Source: Psychrobacter jeotgali (GTDB lineage: Bacteria; Pseudomonadota; Gammaproteobacteria; Pseudomonadales; Moraxellaceae). From it: 21,835 bases of DNA. Shown in pieces: positions 8,254 to 16,807 of this stretch. The notes under the pieces were generated by a model. The model was not told the origin of the DNA, searched no databases, and saw only the letters and a list, made by a program, of their open reading frames with translations. The stretch is taken from assembly GCF_904846315.1 (NCBI RefSeq), contig NZ_CAJHAF010000002.1:1-21835 (forward strand). Direction: 5' to 3'. Every line of letters begins with the position of its first letter. Within the stretch, counting starts at the first letter, position 1. The position numbers were made by a program, and so were the translations under genes.

Positions 8254-9099
8254 ATGACTAACCAATCTGATAATCCTATGCAAAGTAAAGAGACAACTTA
8301 CACCCCGCCAAAAGTATGGCAACCGGTAGAAGGCAATGGTGGAAAATTTGCCAATACCAATAAGCCAACAGCTGGCGCTCGCCATCAGCAAACGTTACCA
8401 AAAGGCGATAATCCGCTACAACTATACTCTTTGAATACCCCCAACGGGATTAAGGTAAATATTCTGTTGGAAGAGTTGGCTGAACTAGGTGTGGCTGGGG
8501 CAAAGTATGATGCTTATAAAATAGACATCATGGAGGGCGATCAGTTCGGCTCGGATTTTGTCAGTATTAACCCCAACTCAAAAATACCCGCCTTAGTCGA
8601 TTACAGTAACCCGCAAGCTCCCGTCAAGCTATTTGAGTCGGGCGCTATTTTGATGTATTTGGCTGAAAAGTTTCAGAAGTTCATACCTGATAGTAGTGAC
8701 CCACAGAAGTACGCCAATTATTTAGGCTGGGTAATGTGGCAAATTGGTAGCGCCCCGTATGTGGGTGGTGGTTTTGGACATTTCTTTAGCTATGCACCAT
8801 ATCCCATGCAATATCCTATTGATAGATTCACGATGGAGACCAAGCGTCAGTTAGACTTACTTGATAAGCACTTGGCCGATAATGAATACATGTTAGGCGA
8901 GGGTGATGACAACTATAGTATTGCTGATATGTTGATATGGCCTTGGTATGGCAGTTTGGCACTAGATGAGTCTTATGAAAATGCCGGTGAGTTTTTACAA
9001 GTCGCCGACTACAAGCACTTACAGCGCTGGGCAAAACAAATTGCCCAACGACCTGCTGTAAAAAAAGCAGTGGCTTTAGAGCTTAAGCCGATTAAATAG
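8254..9099 (+). CDS. yghU: YghU-type glutathione transferase / disulfide-bond reductase
   Basis: A 281-residue protein resembling E. coli YghU throughout. It has the N-terminal extension (KVWQPVEGNGGKFANTNKP), a thioredoxin-fold domain beginning LQLYSLNTPNG with the glutathione-contacting Thr62-Asn64 region, VNPNSKIPAL-like text at about 104-112, ESGAILMYLAEKF, and the C-terminal helical domain with GGGFGHFF and RFTMETKRQLDLLDK. YghU binds two glutathione molecules and reduces disulfides; cytoplasmic. AGGG lies eight bases before the ATG, supporting this start over the internal Met at residue 9. It is apparently monocistronic, on the opposite strand to the hydrolase. Confidence 0.9.
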   Translation: MTNQSDNPMQSKETTYTPPKVWQPVEGNGGKFANTNKPTAGARHQQTLPKGDNPLQLYSLNTPNGIKVNILLEELAELGVAGAKYDAYKIDIMEGDQFGSDFVSINPNSKIPALVDYSNPQAPVKLFESGAILMYLAEKFQKFIPDSSDPQKYANYLGWVMWQIGSAPYVGGGFGHFFSYAPYPMQYPIDRFTMETKRQLDLLDKHLADNEYMLGEGDDNYSIADMLIWPWYGSLALDESYENAGEFLQVADYKHLQRWAKQIAQRPAVKKAVALELKPIK

Positions 9100-9516
9100 C
9101 TGATTAGATAAGTGTGCAACCCTATCAAATAAAGGGTGTATAAGATAAAAATCGGGGTTGTTTGAATTAATTATTAAATAATCCCCCTATTTAAATTAGT
9201 TGTGCTATAATCTGCGCTTGCTGATTGATAACATCGCCCGCAATTGTCGTCTGGAGAAGACACCTTTTAAAATTGTTGCCGATGATTTTGCTGTTAGCCT
9301 TTCCAATAACCTCTCTAATCAATTATTAATATTAGAAGATATTGACGCTAACGATTCACCGGTAACAACCACCAAAATACGTTATTAACTTGTACATAGG
9401 ATGTACTTCTTAATTTACGCTTATCTGTGTTGTACCTAAAAACTTTAACTGTGCACTACTGGCCCTCAGCATTGGCCGAATTAATAGTGGCAGTAACTTA
9501 ATGGACACACATATAC
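9100..9516 (+). promoter_or_regulatory. Promoter and long 5' leader of the DEAD-box helicase gene
   Basis: A 417-bp gap. A weak hairpin (ACCCT 9119-9123, AGGGT 9133-9137) follows yghU. An extended -10, TGC then TATAAT at 9206-9211, is perfect and has no clear -35. It would start transcription near 9218 and leave a leader of about 300 nt. The leader contains the hairpin GTACAT-AGG-ATGTAC (9392-9406) and a longer possible pairing CACTA/TAGTG around 9450-9490. Long structured leaders are typical of cold-induced RNA helicase mRNAs such as csdA; I could not identify a canonical cold-box. An ATG-less open frame to 9388 lies inside. Confidence 0.55.
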
Positions 9517-11076
9517 ATGTCAAATTTAGACACTCTTTTAGACAATGCCGCAAACGAAGTAGATGGTATCGTAACCACTCAAGACTTGAATGACAAAACC
9601 CATCCAAACACCAATGTAGATATTGAAGATCAAATTACCTTTGTTGACCTTGATTTGGCACCAGAGCTTCTTTCTGCCTTAACTTCAAGTGGCTACGAGC
9701 ACCCAACTCCTATTCAAGCACAATCAATCCCGCCAGCATTAGCCGGTCGTGACTTATTGTTGTCTGCGCAAACGGGTAGTGGTAAAACTGCTGCATTCGT
9801 ATTGCCAATGCTTGATAAAATCATTCGCGATAAAGCAACTAACAAAGTTGTGCATACTGTAATTTTGACACCAACACGTGAACTTGCTAACCAAGTAAGT
9901 GATAGCGTTCGTCAATACAGCTCAAAAACACGTAATATCTTCAGTGTACCTCTAGTAGGTGGCGCACCTTACGGTGGTCAAATTCGTGCCCTTAATAAAG
10001 GTGTACAGATTATTATCGCCACACCAGGTCGTTTCATCGATCACATGAACTCAGGTCGTATCGACTTATCTGAATTAGATATTCTAATCCTTGATGAAGC
10101 GGATCGCATGTTAGACATGGGTTTTGCTGATGACATCGAAAAAGTAATGTCAGCTGCGCCTAAGTCACGTCAAACTATTATGTGTTCTGCAACTTGGGAT
10201 GGCCCAGTCGGTAAAATTGCTGCCAGCTTTACCAATAATCCAGAACGTATTGATATTAAAGCTGAAACTAAGCACATTGATGAGTCAGTATATTATGCTG
10301 ATGACTTCAACCATAAAAACCGTATTTTAGATCATTTATTGACCCAAAAAGACGTGAACCAAGCAATTATATTTGCCGCTACCAAACGTAGCTGTGAGAC
10401 ACTTGCTAAGAGTCTTAAAGAGCAAGGCCATAAAGCCAGCTTCTTACATGGTGATTTACCACAAGCAAAACGTACTCGTATCATCAATGATGTGAAAGCG
10501 GGCAAAATCAGCATCCTAGTAGCCACTGACGTCGCTGCTCGTGGTATTGACGTAAGTGGTATCACTCATGTATTTAACTATGATCTTCCACGTCAAACTG
10601 AAGATTACGTGCATCGCATCGGTCGTAGTGGTCGTGCCGGCCGTACGGGTATCGCTATTAACATCTGTAGCATTGATGACCGTCCACAGCTAGATGCAAT
10701 CAACCGTTATCTAAAACGTACCATGTCAGTTGAAGAAATTGAAGGTATGGAACCTAAGAAAAATACCAAAGACATGCACGTAGGCGCAGCAGCCAAACGT
10801 GGTCGTGGTGGCAATCGTCGTGGTGGTCCAGGTGCGGGTAACCGTCGTGGTGGCAATGGTGGCGGTGGCTACCGTGGCAAGTCTAACGACAATGCAAGCG
10901 GTGAAAAACGTGGCGCAGGTGCCGGTGCAGGCCGTCCAAGTGGCAAGCCAGCCGGTCGTCGCTTCGGTGGCAAACCTGCCGGTAGCGCAGGTGCTGGTAA
11001 ACCAAGCGGTCAACGCCGTGCAGCACCTTCTCGCTCAGGCGAAGGCCGTCCAGCCCGCCGTAGCAATAATGGCTAG
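9517..11076 (+). CDS. DEAD-box ATP-dependent RNA helicase with Gly/Arg-rich tail
   Basis: A 519-residue superfamily 2 helicase carrying every core motif: Q motif GYEHPTPIQ (59-67), motif I AQTGSGKT with Lys90, Ia PTRELANQ (119-126), DEAD (193-196), SAT (224-226), and in domain 2 TDVAARGID (337-345) and HRIGRSGRAGR (366-376). After about residue 420 comes a 100-residue basic Gly/Arg/Pro/Ala-rich tail with RGG-like repeats that should bind RNA. The architecture is that of the RhlE/CsdA group, which unwinds structured RNA in ribosome assembly and decay, notably in the cold; I cannot assign which. Strong use of CGT and GGT codons suggests high expression. It is preceded by the long leader and followed by a strong terminator. 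Confidence 0.95.
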   Translation: MSNLDTLLDNAANEVDGIVTTQDLNDKTHPNTNVDIEDQITFVDLDLAPELLSALTSSGYEHPTPIQAQSIPPALAGRDLLLSAQTGSGKTAAFVLPMLDKIIRDKATNKVVHTVILTPTRELANQVSDSVRQYSSKTRNIFSVPLVGGAPYGGQIRALNKGVQIIIATPGRFIDHMNSGRIDLSELDILILDEADRMLDMGFADDIEKVMSAAPKSRQTIMCSATWDGPVGKIAASFTNNPERIDIKAETKHIDESVYYADDFNHKNRILDHLLTQKDVNQAIIFAATKRSCETLAKSLKEQGHKASFLHGDLPQAKRTRIINDVKAGKISILVATDVAARGIDVSGITHVFNYDLPRQTEDYVHRIGRSGRAGRTGIAINICSIDDRPQLDAINRYLKRTMSVEEIEGMEPKKNTKDMHVGAAAKRGRGGNRRGGPGAGNRRGGNGGGGYRGKSNDNASGEKRGAGAGAGRPSGKPAGRRFGGKPAGSAGAGKPSGQRRAAPSRSGEGRPARRSNNG

Positions 11077-11104
11077 TTAATTGGTTTATATCCATTAACT
11101 TGTT

Positions 11105-11140
11105 AAAAAAAGACCAACCTCAAAAGGGTTGGTCTTTTTT
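11105..11140 (+). terminator. Rho-independent terminator after the helicase gene
   Basis: AGACCAACC (11111-11119) pairs with GGTTGGTCT (11127-11135) across a short loop and is followed by six T; seven A on the left side extend the stem. Confidence 0.9.
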
Positions 11141-11235
11141 ATGTTTGGTCGTTAACAGACACTTTATTTAAGCAAAGAGCTATTTATCTTAAGTCTCTTG
11201 ATTTACTGTTTTCAGGCATCATTAATTCTATTATC

Positions 11236-11256
11236 AATTAATTAATTAATTAATTA
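11236..11256. repeat. Tetranucleotide tract (aatt)x5
   Basis: Twenty-one bases of perfect aatt repetition lie 69 bases upstream of the frnE-like start, where a promoter upstream region would be. Such tracts can vary in length by slippage and change promoter spacing or curvature. Confidence 0.85.
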
Positions 11257-11324
11257 CTACATGTTCAATTTTTGAAAGCTAAAAGATTATAAAATAGAGA
11301 ATATAAAACAAAGAGTATAAAACA

Positions 11325-12035
11325 ATGAAAATTACCTATTGGTCTGACTATGCTTGTCCTTATTGTTATATCGGCGAGGTAAGGCTAGACAAAGCAATCG
11401 AACGACTTAAATTGCAAGGTGAGCTACCAGAGAACATTGAAATTGAGTTAAAAGCTTTTCAATTAGATGCCAATGCACCGCTGACTGCTAATGGTTCCAC
11501 TCAACAGCGCTTTGCGAAAAAATATGGGATTAGCTATGAACAGGCCGGCCTACAAATACAAAAAATATCTCAATTAGGTGAAGAAGAGGGCATACCCTTT
11601 AATTATGCCAATACTTTATTTACCAATACTATGGATGCGCACCGTTTGACCAAGTACGTCCAACAAAACGCACCTGAACAGGTTGACAGGCTCAAGAAAG
11701 CAATTTATAAGGCGTATTTCACAGATATAAAAGAATTGGCAAACCGTGAGGTGTTAATTTCGATAGCTGCAGAGTTCGGGCTAGATGTGGATGTTGTTGC
11801 GTTACTTGAGAGTAATCGATTTAAAGATGAAGTAATTGCTGATCAACAAGAGGCAATGCGTCTTGGGGTACGCGGTGTCCCTTATTTTGTCATTAATGAG
11901 ACTTATGCGATACCGGGTGCTATATCTCAACAAGATTTTGAAAATACTTTAAGACAGGCTTATAGGGAGCAACTGGCTGATAAGCAACAAGATAGCTTTG
12001 TGAGCTGTGACACTGAAGGCTGCGACATTAAATAA
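11325..12035 (+). CDS. FrnE-like DsbA-family thiol oxidoreductase
   Basis: A 236-residue protein that starts directly with the thioredoxin fold (MKITYWSDYACPYC) and has no signal peptide, so it should be cytoplasmic. The active site is CPYC (Cys11, Cys14); the cis-proline loop is RGVPYF (about 183-188); the helical insert with NTMDAHRL is typical of FrnE/DSBA-like (2-hydroxychromene isomerase-related) proteins. The C-terminus ends with a second cysteine pair, CDTEGC (Cys228 and Cys233), a CX4C like that described for Deinococcus FrnE. It probably acts in disulfide exchange during oxidative stress. The ribosome binding site is weak (AAAGAG) and a terminator follows. Confidence 0.85.
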   Translation: MKITYWSDYACPYCYIGEVRLDKAIERLKLQGELPENIEIELKAFQLDANAPLTANGSTQQRFAKKYGISYEQAGLQIQKISQLGEEEGIPFNYANTLFTNTMDAHRLTKYVQQNAPEQVDRLKKAIYKAYFTDIKELANREVLISIAAEFGLDVDVVALLESNRFKDEVIADQQEAMRLGVRGVPYFVINETYAIPGAISQQDFENTLRQAYREQLADKQQDSFVSCDTEGCDIK

Positions 12036-12102
12036 AAGCAATGAGTAAGCCAATGATTCATGACAGTGATATATTGAAAGATAGATAGCAAAATATTGAA
12101 TT

Positions 12103-12135
12103 AAAGACCAGCCTTTGTCGGGCCGGTCTTTTTTT
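12103..12135. terminator. Terminator between frnE-like gene and sdaA
   Basis: AAAGACCAGCC pairs with GGCCGGTCTTT with one mismatch, followed by T residues; A residues flank the other side. It serves the plus-strand gene and possibly sdaA from the other direction. Confidence 0.8.
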
Positions 12136-12189
12136 ATTTAACTCAAATATGTCAATAAGCGTAGTCTAAAAGCTAATTTGAGATTAAGT

Positions 12190-13668
12190 CTAACACTGCG
12201 GATAGCCCACACCGACTTCAACCATATCTATACGATTTTCATCATTATTATTGGCATAAACCGCCAAGCCGCCCATCGCCGTCTCTTTATACTTGTCCAT
12301 CATATCAGCACCGGTGGCTTTCATGGTGGCAATGGCTTTATCCAAAGACACATGATGTTCGCCATCGCCGCGACTGGCCAAACGAGCAGCGTTAATCGCT
12401 TTCACCGCACCCATGGCATTACGCTCAATACAAGGGACTTGTACTAGCCCGCCGATAGGGTCACAGGTCAGCCCTAGATTATGCTCAATACCAATCTCTG
12501 CCGCATTAGTACACTGTGCAGGAGTCAATCCCATAACGTGGGCCAGACCCGCGGCTGCCATAGAACAGGCAGATCCCACTTCACCTTGACAGCCAACCTC
12601 TGCGCCAGAAATTGAGGCGTTTTGTTTAATGATGGTGCCTATAGCTGCTGCGGTTAGTAAAAATTCACGGACACCTTGCGGGCTATAACTCGGTAGAAAA
12701 TCGCGATAGTAATGCAGTACCGCAGGAATAATACCCGCTGCACCATTGGTTGGGGCAGTAACCACACGCCCACCATTGGCGTTTTCTTCATTTACTGCCA
12801 GAGCAAACAAGTCTACCCAGTCCATCGCCATTAATTTATCGCTACTACTCTGAGGGTTATCTAGTTCATTAAGCAGCTGCTTATACATAGTTTTGGCACG
12901 ACGCTTAACTTTTAAGCCACCAGGTAAGATGCCTTCACCTTCGCAGCCATTTTTAACACATTGCTGCATTACCTCCCAAACCTCATCTAAATAGGCATAA
13001 ATAGTCGCCTCATCTCTAATAGCAAGTTCATTGGCCATCATCACGTCACTGATGCTTAAGTTATGACGTCTACATTGAGCCAATAATTCATTACCATTGG
13101 CAAAAGGATAAGGTACTGCGCTGTCACTGGTTATGGCAACGCTGTCAGCCGCATGAGTGTCAGAAGCTTCTAATGGCTCATCCATTGTAGGCTGCTCGAA
13201 TTCATCTTCGGTGGCCACAAATCCGCCGCCAATAGAGTAATAGGTTCTAGTTAAGCTTTGGCCATCAGTAGTATAAGCGCTAAAGCTAAGACCATTAGGA
13301 TGATGTGGCAGGCTGCTTTGAGGATGCCAAACAATATCTTGTCCGTAGTTAAACTCAATGGGATGGTTGTCCGCAAAGTTTAGGACATTATCATTAAAGA
13401 CAGGCGCTAAGTATTGATCTACTTTGGTGGTATCAATGCTATTGGCTTTAAATCCTAGCAATCCAAGAATACAGGCAGTGTCAGTCGCATGGCCTCGCCC
13501 CGTGGCTGCGAGTGACCCATACAAATCAACTTGTAATCGCTTAATATCCGCCAAATCAAAGTACTGTTGTAATTCTTCGATAAACAAGCCAGCCGCTACC
13601 ATAGGTCCCATGGTGTGGGAGCTTGAAGGGCCAATGCCAATTTTAAACATATCAAACAAGCTAATCAT
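12190..13668 (-). CDS. sdaA: L-serine ammonia-lyase (iron-sulfur, single-chain)
   Basis: A 492-residue enzyme that deaminates L-serine to pyruvate. It begins [20 protein letters not shown], the standard start of the beta domain, and the alpha domain begins near SDVMMANE. The [4Fe-4S] cysteines are read as Cys360 ([14 protein letters not shown]), Cys402 (LTCDPIGG) and Cys413 (QVPCIERNA); the spacing of 42 and 11 residues equals that of the Legionella enzyme. The last residue is Cys492, matching the C-terminal cysteine tail that enters the active site in that enzyme. Family members are about 455-460 residues; the excess is an acidic Ser/Asp/Glu-rich segment at about 152-188 in the linker between domains. 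Upstream lies a dyad in the leader. Confidence 0.94.
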   Translation of the reverse strand: MISLFDMFKIGIGPSSSHTMGPMVAAGLFIEELQQYFDLADIKRLQVDLYGSLAATGRGHATDTACILGLLGFKANSIDTTKVDQYLAPVFNDNVLNFADNHPIEFNYGQDIVWHPQSSLPHHPNGLSFSAYTTDGQSLTRTYYSIGGGFVATEDEFEQPTMDEPLEASDTHAADSVAITSDSAVPYPFANGNELLAQCRRHNLSISDVMMANELAIRDEATIYAYLDEVWEVMQQCVKNGCEGEGILPGGLKVKRRAKTMYKQLLNELDNPQSSSDKLMAMDWVDLFALAVNEENANGGRVVTAPTNGAAGIIPAVLHYYRDFLPSYSPQGVREFLLTAAAIGTIIKQNASISGAEVGCQGEVGSACSMAAAGLAHVMGLTPAQCTNAAEIGIEHNLGLTCDPIGGLVQVPCIERNAMGAVKAINAARLASRGDGEHHVSLDKAIATMKATGADMMDKYKETAMGGLAVYANNNDENRIDMVEVGVGYPQC

Positions 13669-14237
13669 TTTTAGGGTTCCACTTTTTTATAGATAAAAAT
13701 AGTCTATTTATAGACAAATGTTTGGGTGTATTATAACTAATTGTTTGCTACTAAACCGACTATTTAGCCCACTTATTTATCACGCTTATTTGGTTTAAAT
13801 CGTGACTTTACCTGTACCTTAACATCTAAAGACTACAATTAAGGAAAAGCATGAATAGAGGCATTTAACACTTAATCTGAGTAAACATGTACTGCCCAAA
13901 CGATTATCGCCACAAAAACAATTTGGTTTACGAATAGTAAGGAACACCCGAGCTTGGCATTAACTTTGTTAGAATGACAAGCAGTCACTATAAAAACCCA
14001 TCATAAAGGTTAAAGTCCAACCTTTAAGCCAATTCTATATAGGTTTAGGATGGCGATAAGCGTTAATAATCAAATGTAATATATAAATTCATAATAGGAA
14101 TTAACGACAACATTGATTATTTCCCTATCAAACCCATCAACTGCAGATTGTTAAATTTATTACTTTTATTGATTTACTTTAGCGATAGGTTTAGATTTAA
14201 CTGAACTTTAATCGAATTATTTATTTGAGGAACGGCT
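13669..14237. promoter_or_regulatory. 569-bp divergent control region between sdaA and the cystine operon
   Basis: No convincing gene is seen. For sdaA (minus) a perfect TATAAT sits at 13735-13730, without a good -35, giving a start near 13723. A dyad GTCTAT-TT-ATAGAC at 13702-13715 lies just downstream and could be a repressor site or an mRNA hairpin. A hairpin TAAAGGTT (14004-14011) / AACCTTTA (14019-14026) lies in the direction of the cystine operon. A five-codon frame with AAGGA in front (ATG at 13851) may be chance. Regulation by amino-acid or sulfur status is plausible, but no known operator is recognised. Confidence 0.5.
14169..14197 (+). promoter_or_regulatory. Candidate promoter of the cystine transporter operon
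   Basis: TTGATT (14169-14174), a 17-base spacer and TAGATT (14192-14197) lie 40 bases before the start codon. Moderate match in AT-rich DNA. Confidence 0.4.
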
Positions 14238-15083
14238 ATGAAATACAAAGCATTGAGAAATATCACGGCGATGGCGACGGGCGCTATCTTATTGGCGGCT
14301 TGTAATCAAAACCCTTCAACTGACTCAGCTCAAGACACAGAAGCGGCAAAAACCAGCAAATCTGACTCGGATTTATTGACCCGTATTAATAATGGCGGGA
14401 CCATCAATGTGGGCACTGAAGGCACATACCCTCCATACACCTATCATGATGAGCAAAACAAGCTAACTGGCTATGACGTTGAAGTTACCAGAGCGGTAGC
14501 TGATAAACTTGGCGTTAAAGTTGATTTTAAAGAGACTCAGTGGGATGCGATGCTTGCCGGCCTAGATGCCAAACGTTTTGATATGGTGGCCAACCAAGTT
14601 AGCTTGACCACCCCTGAGCGTCAAGCCAAATATGACAAAGCCGACGCTTATAGCTGGTCCGGTGCTGTGGTATTGGCCCCAAAATCAGACAGCCGCTTTA
14701 ACTCGTGGGAATCGCTAAAAGGATTAAAATCTGCACAATCACTAAGCAGTAACTACGGTGAGTTGGCACAAAAATACCAAGCAGAGGTTGTTCCCGTAGA
14801 TGGTATGGCTCAAGCGGTTGAATTGGTAAAACAAGGTCGTGCTGACTTTACTCTAAATGACAACTTGGCGGTACTAGATTACCTTAATAAATTCCCAAAT
14901 AGTGATTTAGAAATCAAACTAAAAGCACCAAAAGAGGAAATGACAGGGTCAGGTCTGGTGTTATTAAAAGGCAATGATGAAGTGGTTGCCAAACTTAATC
15001 AGGCCATGAAAGAGCTACAAGAGGATGGTACATTAACTAAATTAAGCCAACAGTTCTTCGGTGAGGACATCAGCAAACAATGA
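14238..15083 (+). CDS. tcyJ: Cystine-type ABC transporter substrate-binding lipoprotein
   Basis: A 281-residue bacterial type-3 solute-binding protein. Residues 1-21 are a signal peptide ending in the lipobox LLAAC, giving lipidated Cys22, so it is membrane-anchored rather than free in the periplasm as in E. coli. A Ser/Asp/Thr-rich linker follows to about residue 45. The core closely follows E. coli FliY/Tcy[43 protein letters not shown] and [16 protein letters not shown]. The Asn-Gln-Val segment supports a cystine-type ligand, though another polar amino acid cannot be excluded. GAGG lies about eight bases before the ATG. Its stop overlaps the permease start by four bases. Confidence 0.88.
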   Translation: MKYKALRNITAMATGAILLAACNQNPSTDSAQDTEAAKTSKSDSDLLTRINNGGTINVGTEGTYPPYTYHDEQNKLTGYDVEVTRAVADKLGVKVDFKETQWDAMLAGLDAKRFDMVANQVSLTTPERQAKYDKADAYSWSGAVVLAPKSDSRFNSWESLKGLKSAQSLSSNYGELAQKYQAEVVPVDGMAQAVELVKQGRADFTLNDNLAVLDYLNKFPNSDLEIKLKAPKEEMTGSGLVLLKGNDEVVAKLNQAMKELQEDGTLTKLSQQFFGEDISKQ

Positions 15084-15817
15084 TATCCTCGCTATTGACT
15101 GCTATAAAAGATCTGCTTGCCATGCTGCCATTTATGTCGCCTGAGCGAGCGCAGATTGTTATCGAGTCTTTTTGGCCTATGCTAAAAGGCGCCATTTACT
15201 ATTCAATCCCTTTGGCCATTGCTTCTTTTATTATCGGTATGGGGATTGCGCTAGTGGTGGCGCTTATCCGTGTGGTGCCTCGTAATGCGCTGTGGCATAA
15301 GATTGCTTATCGTATTGCACGCGTTTATGTCTCTGCCATACGTGGCACGCCCATGCTGGTACAGCTGTTCATTATTTTCTATGGACTACCTAGCATTGGT
15401 ATCATGTTGGAGCCATTCCCAGCGGCCATCATTGCCTTCTCATTAAATATTGGTGCTTATGCTTCAGAGACCGTCCGAGCCTCTATTTTGTCTATTCCCA
15501 AAGGTCAGTGGGAAGCAGGCTCAACGGTAGGGTTAAGCTATTTGCAGACGTTTCGTCACGTTATTTTGCCGCAAGCTTTAAGGGTGTCTGTGCCGCCACT
15601 GTCTAATACCTTTATTAGCTTGGTAAAAGACACCTCATTGGCGTCATTAATCTTAGTGACTGAGATGTTTAAGCAGGCACAGATTATCACTGCCCGAAAC
15701 TATGAGTTTATGTTGGTATATACCGAAGCGGCACTTATTTATTGGGTAATTTGTCTGGCACTAAGCACGATACAAGGCCGACTAGAGACCCGCTTAGACC
15801 GCTATGTGGCCAAATAG
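15080..15817 (+). CDS. tcyL: Cystine-type ABC transporter permease
   Basis: A 245-residue inner-membrane permease of the polar amino acid (HisM/YecS) family with about five membrane segments. It matches E. coli YecS/TcyL at [37 protein letters not shown] (the EAA coupling loop contacting the ATPase), [21 protein letters not shown], and the QAQIITARN segment. The N-terminal 25 residues before [11 protein letters not shown] are longer than in YecS. The ATG overlaps the tcyJ stop as ATGA, which indicates translational coupling. It is expected to work as a homodimer with the neighbouring ATPase. Confidence 0.9.
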   Translation: MISSLLTAIKDLLAMLPFMSPERAQIVIESFWPMLKGAIYYSIPLAIASFIIGMGIALVVALIRVVPRNALWHKIAYRIARVYVSAIRGTPMLVQLFIIFYGLPSIGIMLEPFPAAIIAFSLNIGAYASETVRASILSIPKGQWEAGSTVGLSYLQTFRHVILPQALRVSVPPLSNTFISLVKDTSLASLILVTEMFKQAQIITARNYEFMLVYTEAALIYWVICLALSTIQGRLETRLDRYVAK

Positions 15818-15844
15818 CCAATACAAAAAGGCATTAGGATAACT

Positions 15845-16588
15845 ATGATAAAAATTACCAATATTCAAAAAGCCTTTGGTGACAATGAAGTATTAAAGGG
15901 CATTGATTTAACCATCAAAAAAGGCAGCGTGGTGGTGATACTCGGTCCCTCTGGCTCCGGGAAAACCACTTTTTTGCGCTGTCTAAATGCATTAGAAGTC
16001 CCTGAAAAAGGGGTGGTTGAGTTTGAGGATGGCAGCTTGACTGTTGATTTTTCTGCCAAGCCCTCAAAGCAGCTGATGCGCCGCTTACAACAAAAATCTG
16101 GCATGGTGTTTCAATCGTATAACTTATTTCCGCATAAGACGGCCATTGAAAATCTGATGCTAGGCCCCGTTATTGCCCAAGGCAAAAACAAACAACAGGT
16201 GCGTGCTAAGGCGCTTCAGTTACTAGAAAAAGTTGGCCTGTCAGATAAAGTAGACTTATATCCGTTTCAACTTTCAGGCGGACAGCAGCAGCGCGTGGGA
16301 ATTGCAAGAGCATTGGCCATTGAACCTGATCTGTTATTGTTTGATGAGCCGACCTCTGCACTTGATCCTGAACTGGTACAAGAAGTGCTAAAGACCATGC
16401 AGCAACTGGCGTCTGAAGGGTGGACCATGGTTGTGGTTACCCATGAAATTAACTTTGCGCGCAATGTGGCCGATGTGGTGATGTTGATGGAAGATGGCTA
16501 CGTAGTAGAAGTAGGCCCTCCTGAACAACTATTTGAGCACTCAGAGCACCCACGTACCCAAGCTTTCTTGCAGCGCATTAAGAGCTAG
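15845..16588 (+). CDS. tcyN: Cystine-type ABC transporter ATP-binding protein
   Basis: A 247-residue ABC ATPase of the polar amino acid importer group. It shows Walker A GPSGSGKT (34-41), Q-loop at about VFQSYNLFPHKT (88-99), signature LSGGQQQR (143-150), Walker B LLLFDEPTSALDPE (163-176) and the switch His200 in VVVTHE. It resembles YecC/TcyN throughout. It starts 27 bases after the permease stop with AGGA five bases before the ATG, completing the three-gene operon binding protein, permease, ATPase. A bidirectional terminator lies about 155 bases further on. Confidence 0.92.
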   Translation: MIKITNIQKAFGDNEVLKGIDLTIKKGSVVVILGPSGSGKTTFLRCLNALEVPEKGVVEFEDGSLTVDFSAKPSKQLMRRLQQKSGMVFQSYNLFPHKTAIENLMLGPVIAQGKNKQQVRAKALQLLEKVGLSDKVDLYPFQLSGGQQQRVGIARALAIEPDLLLFDEPTSALDPELVQEVLKTMQQLASEGWTMVVVTHEINFARNVADVVMLMEDGYVVEVGPPEQLFEHSEHPRTQAFLQRIKS

Positions 16589-16742
16589 GTATAAGTATAG
16601 TCGTAGACAAATTAAAGAGCTACAGCGTTAACCTTACTAAGCCCGTTCTAGTAGTACTTGAGGTAGGTTGCCTCGTATCTCATTTGGTTGGCTATGACTA
16701 TAATAAATAGTTAATAGTCTTATAGAACGATAAATAGACGAT

Positions 16743-16777
16743 AAAAAGGGTTAGTGGCAAGCCAACTAACCCTTTTT
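16743..16777. terminator. Bidirectional terminator between tcyN and trpG
   Basis: AAAAAGGGTTAGT pairs with ACTAACCCTTTTT over thirteen bases with an inner GGC/GCC extension and a single bulge. Flanking A and T tracts allow use from both directions. Confidence 0.9.
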
Positions 16778-16807
16778 GTTGATCATAAAAATCTGGGCTA
16801 AATAAAG

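Noticed and set aside
9200..9388. Possible 62-residue gene before the helicase
   Set aside because: The frame begins at TTG inside the predicted -10, has no ATG or ribosome site, and shows no recognisable family; treated as part of the leader.
10726..11095. Overlapping frames opposite and beside the helicase tail
   Set aside because: They arise from the GC-rich Gly/Arg repeats and are low-complexity Thr, Val or His-rich shadows.
13851..13868. Five-codon leader peptide with AAGGA
   Set aside because: Too short, no regulatory codons or attenuator directly after it; likely chance.
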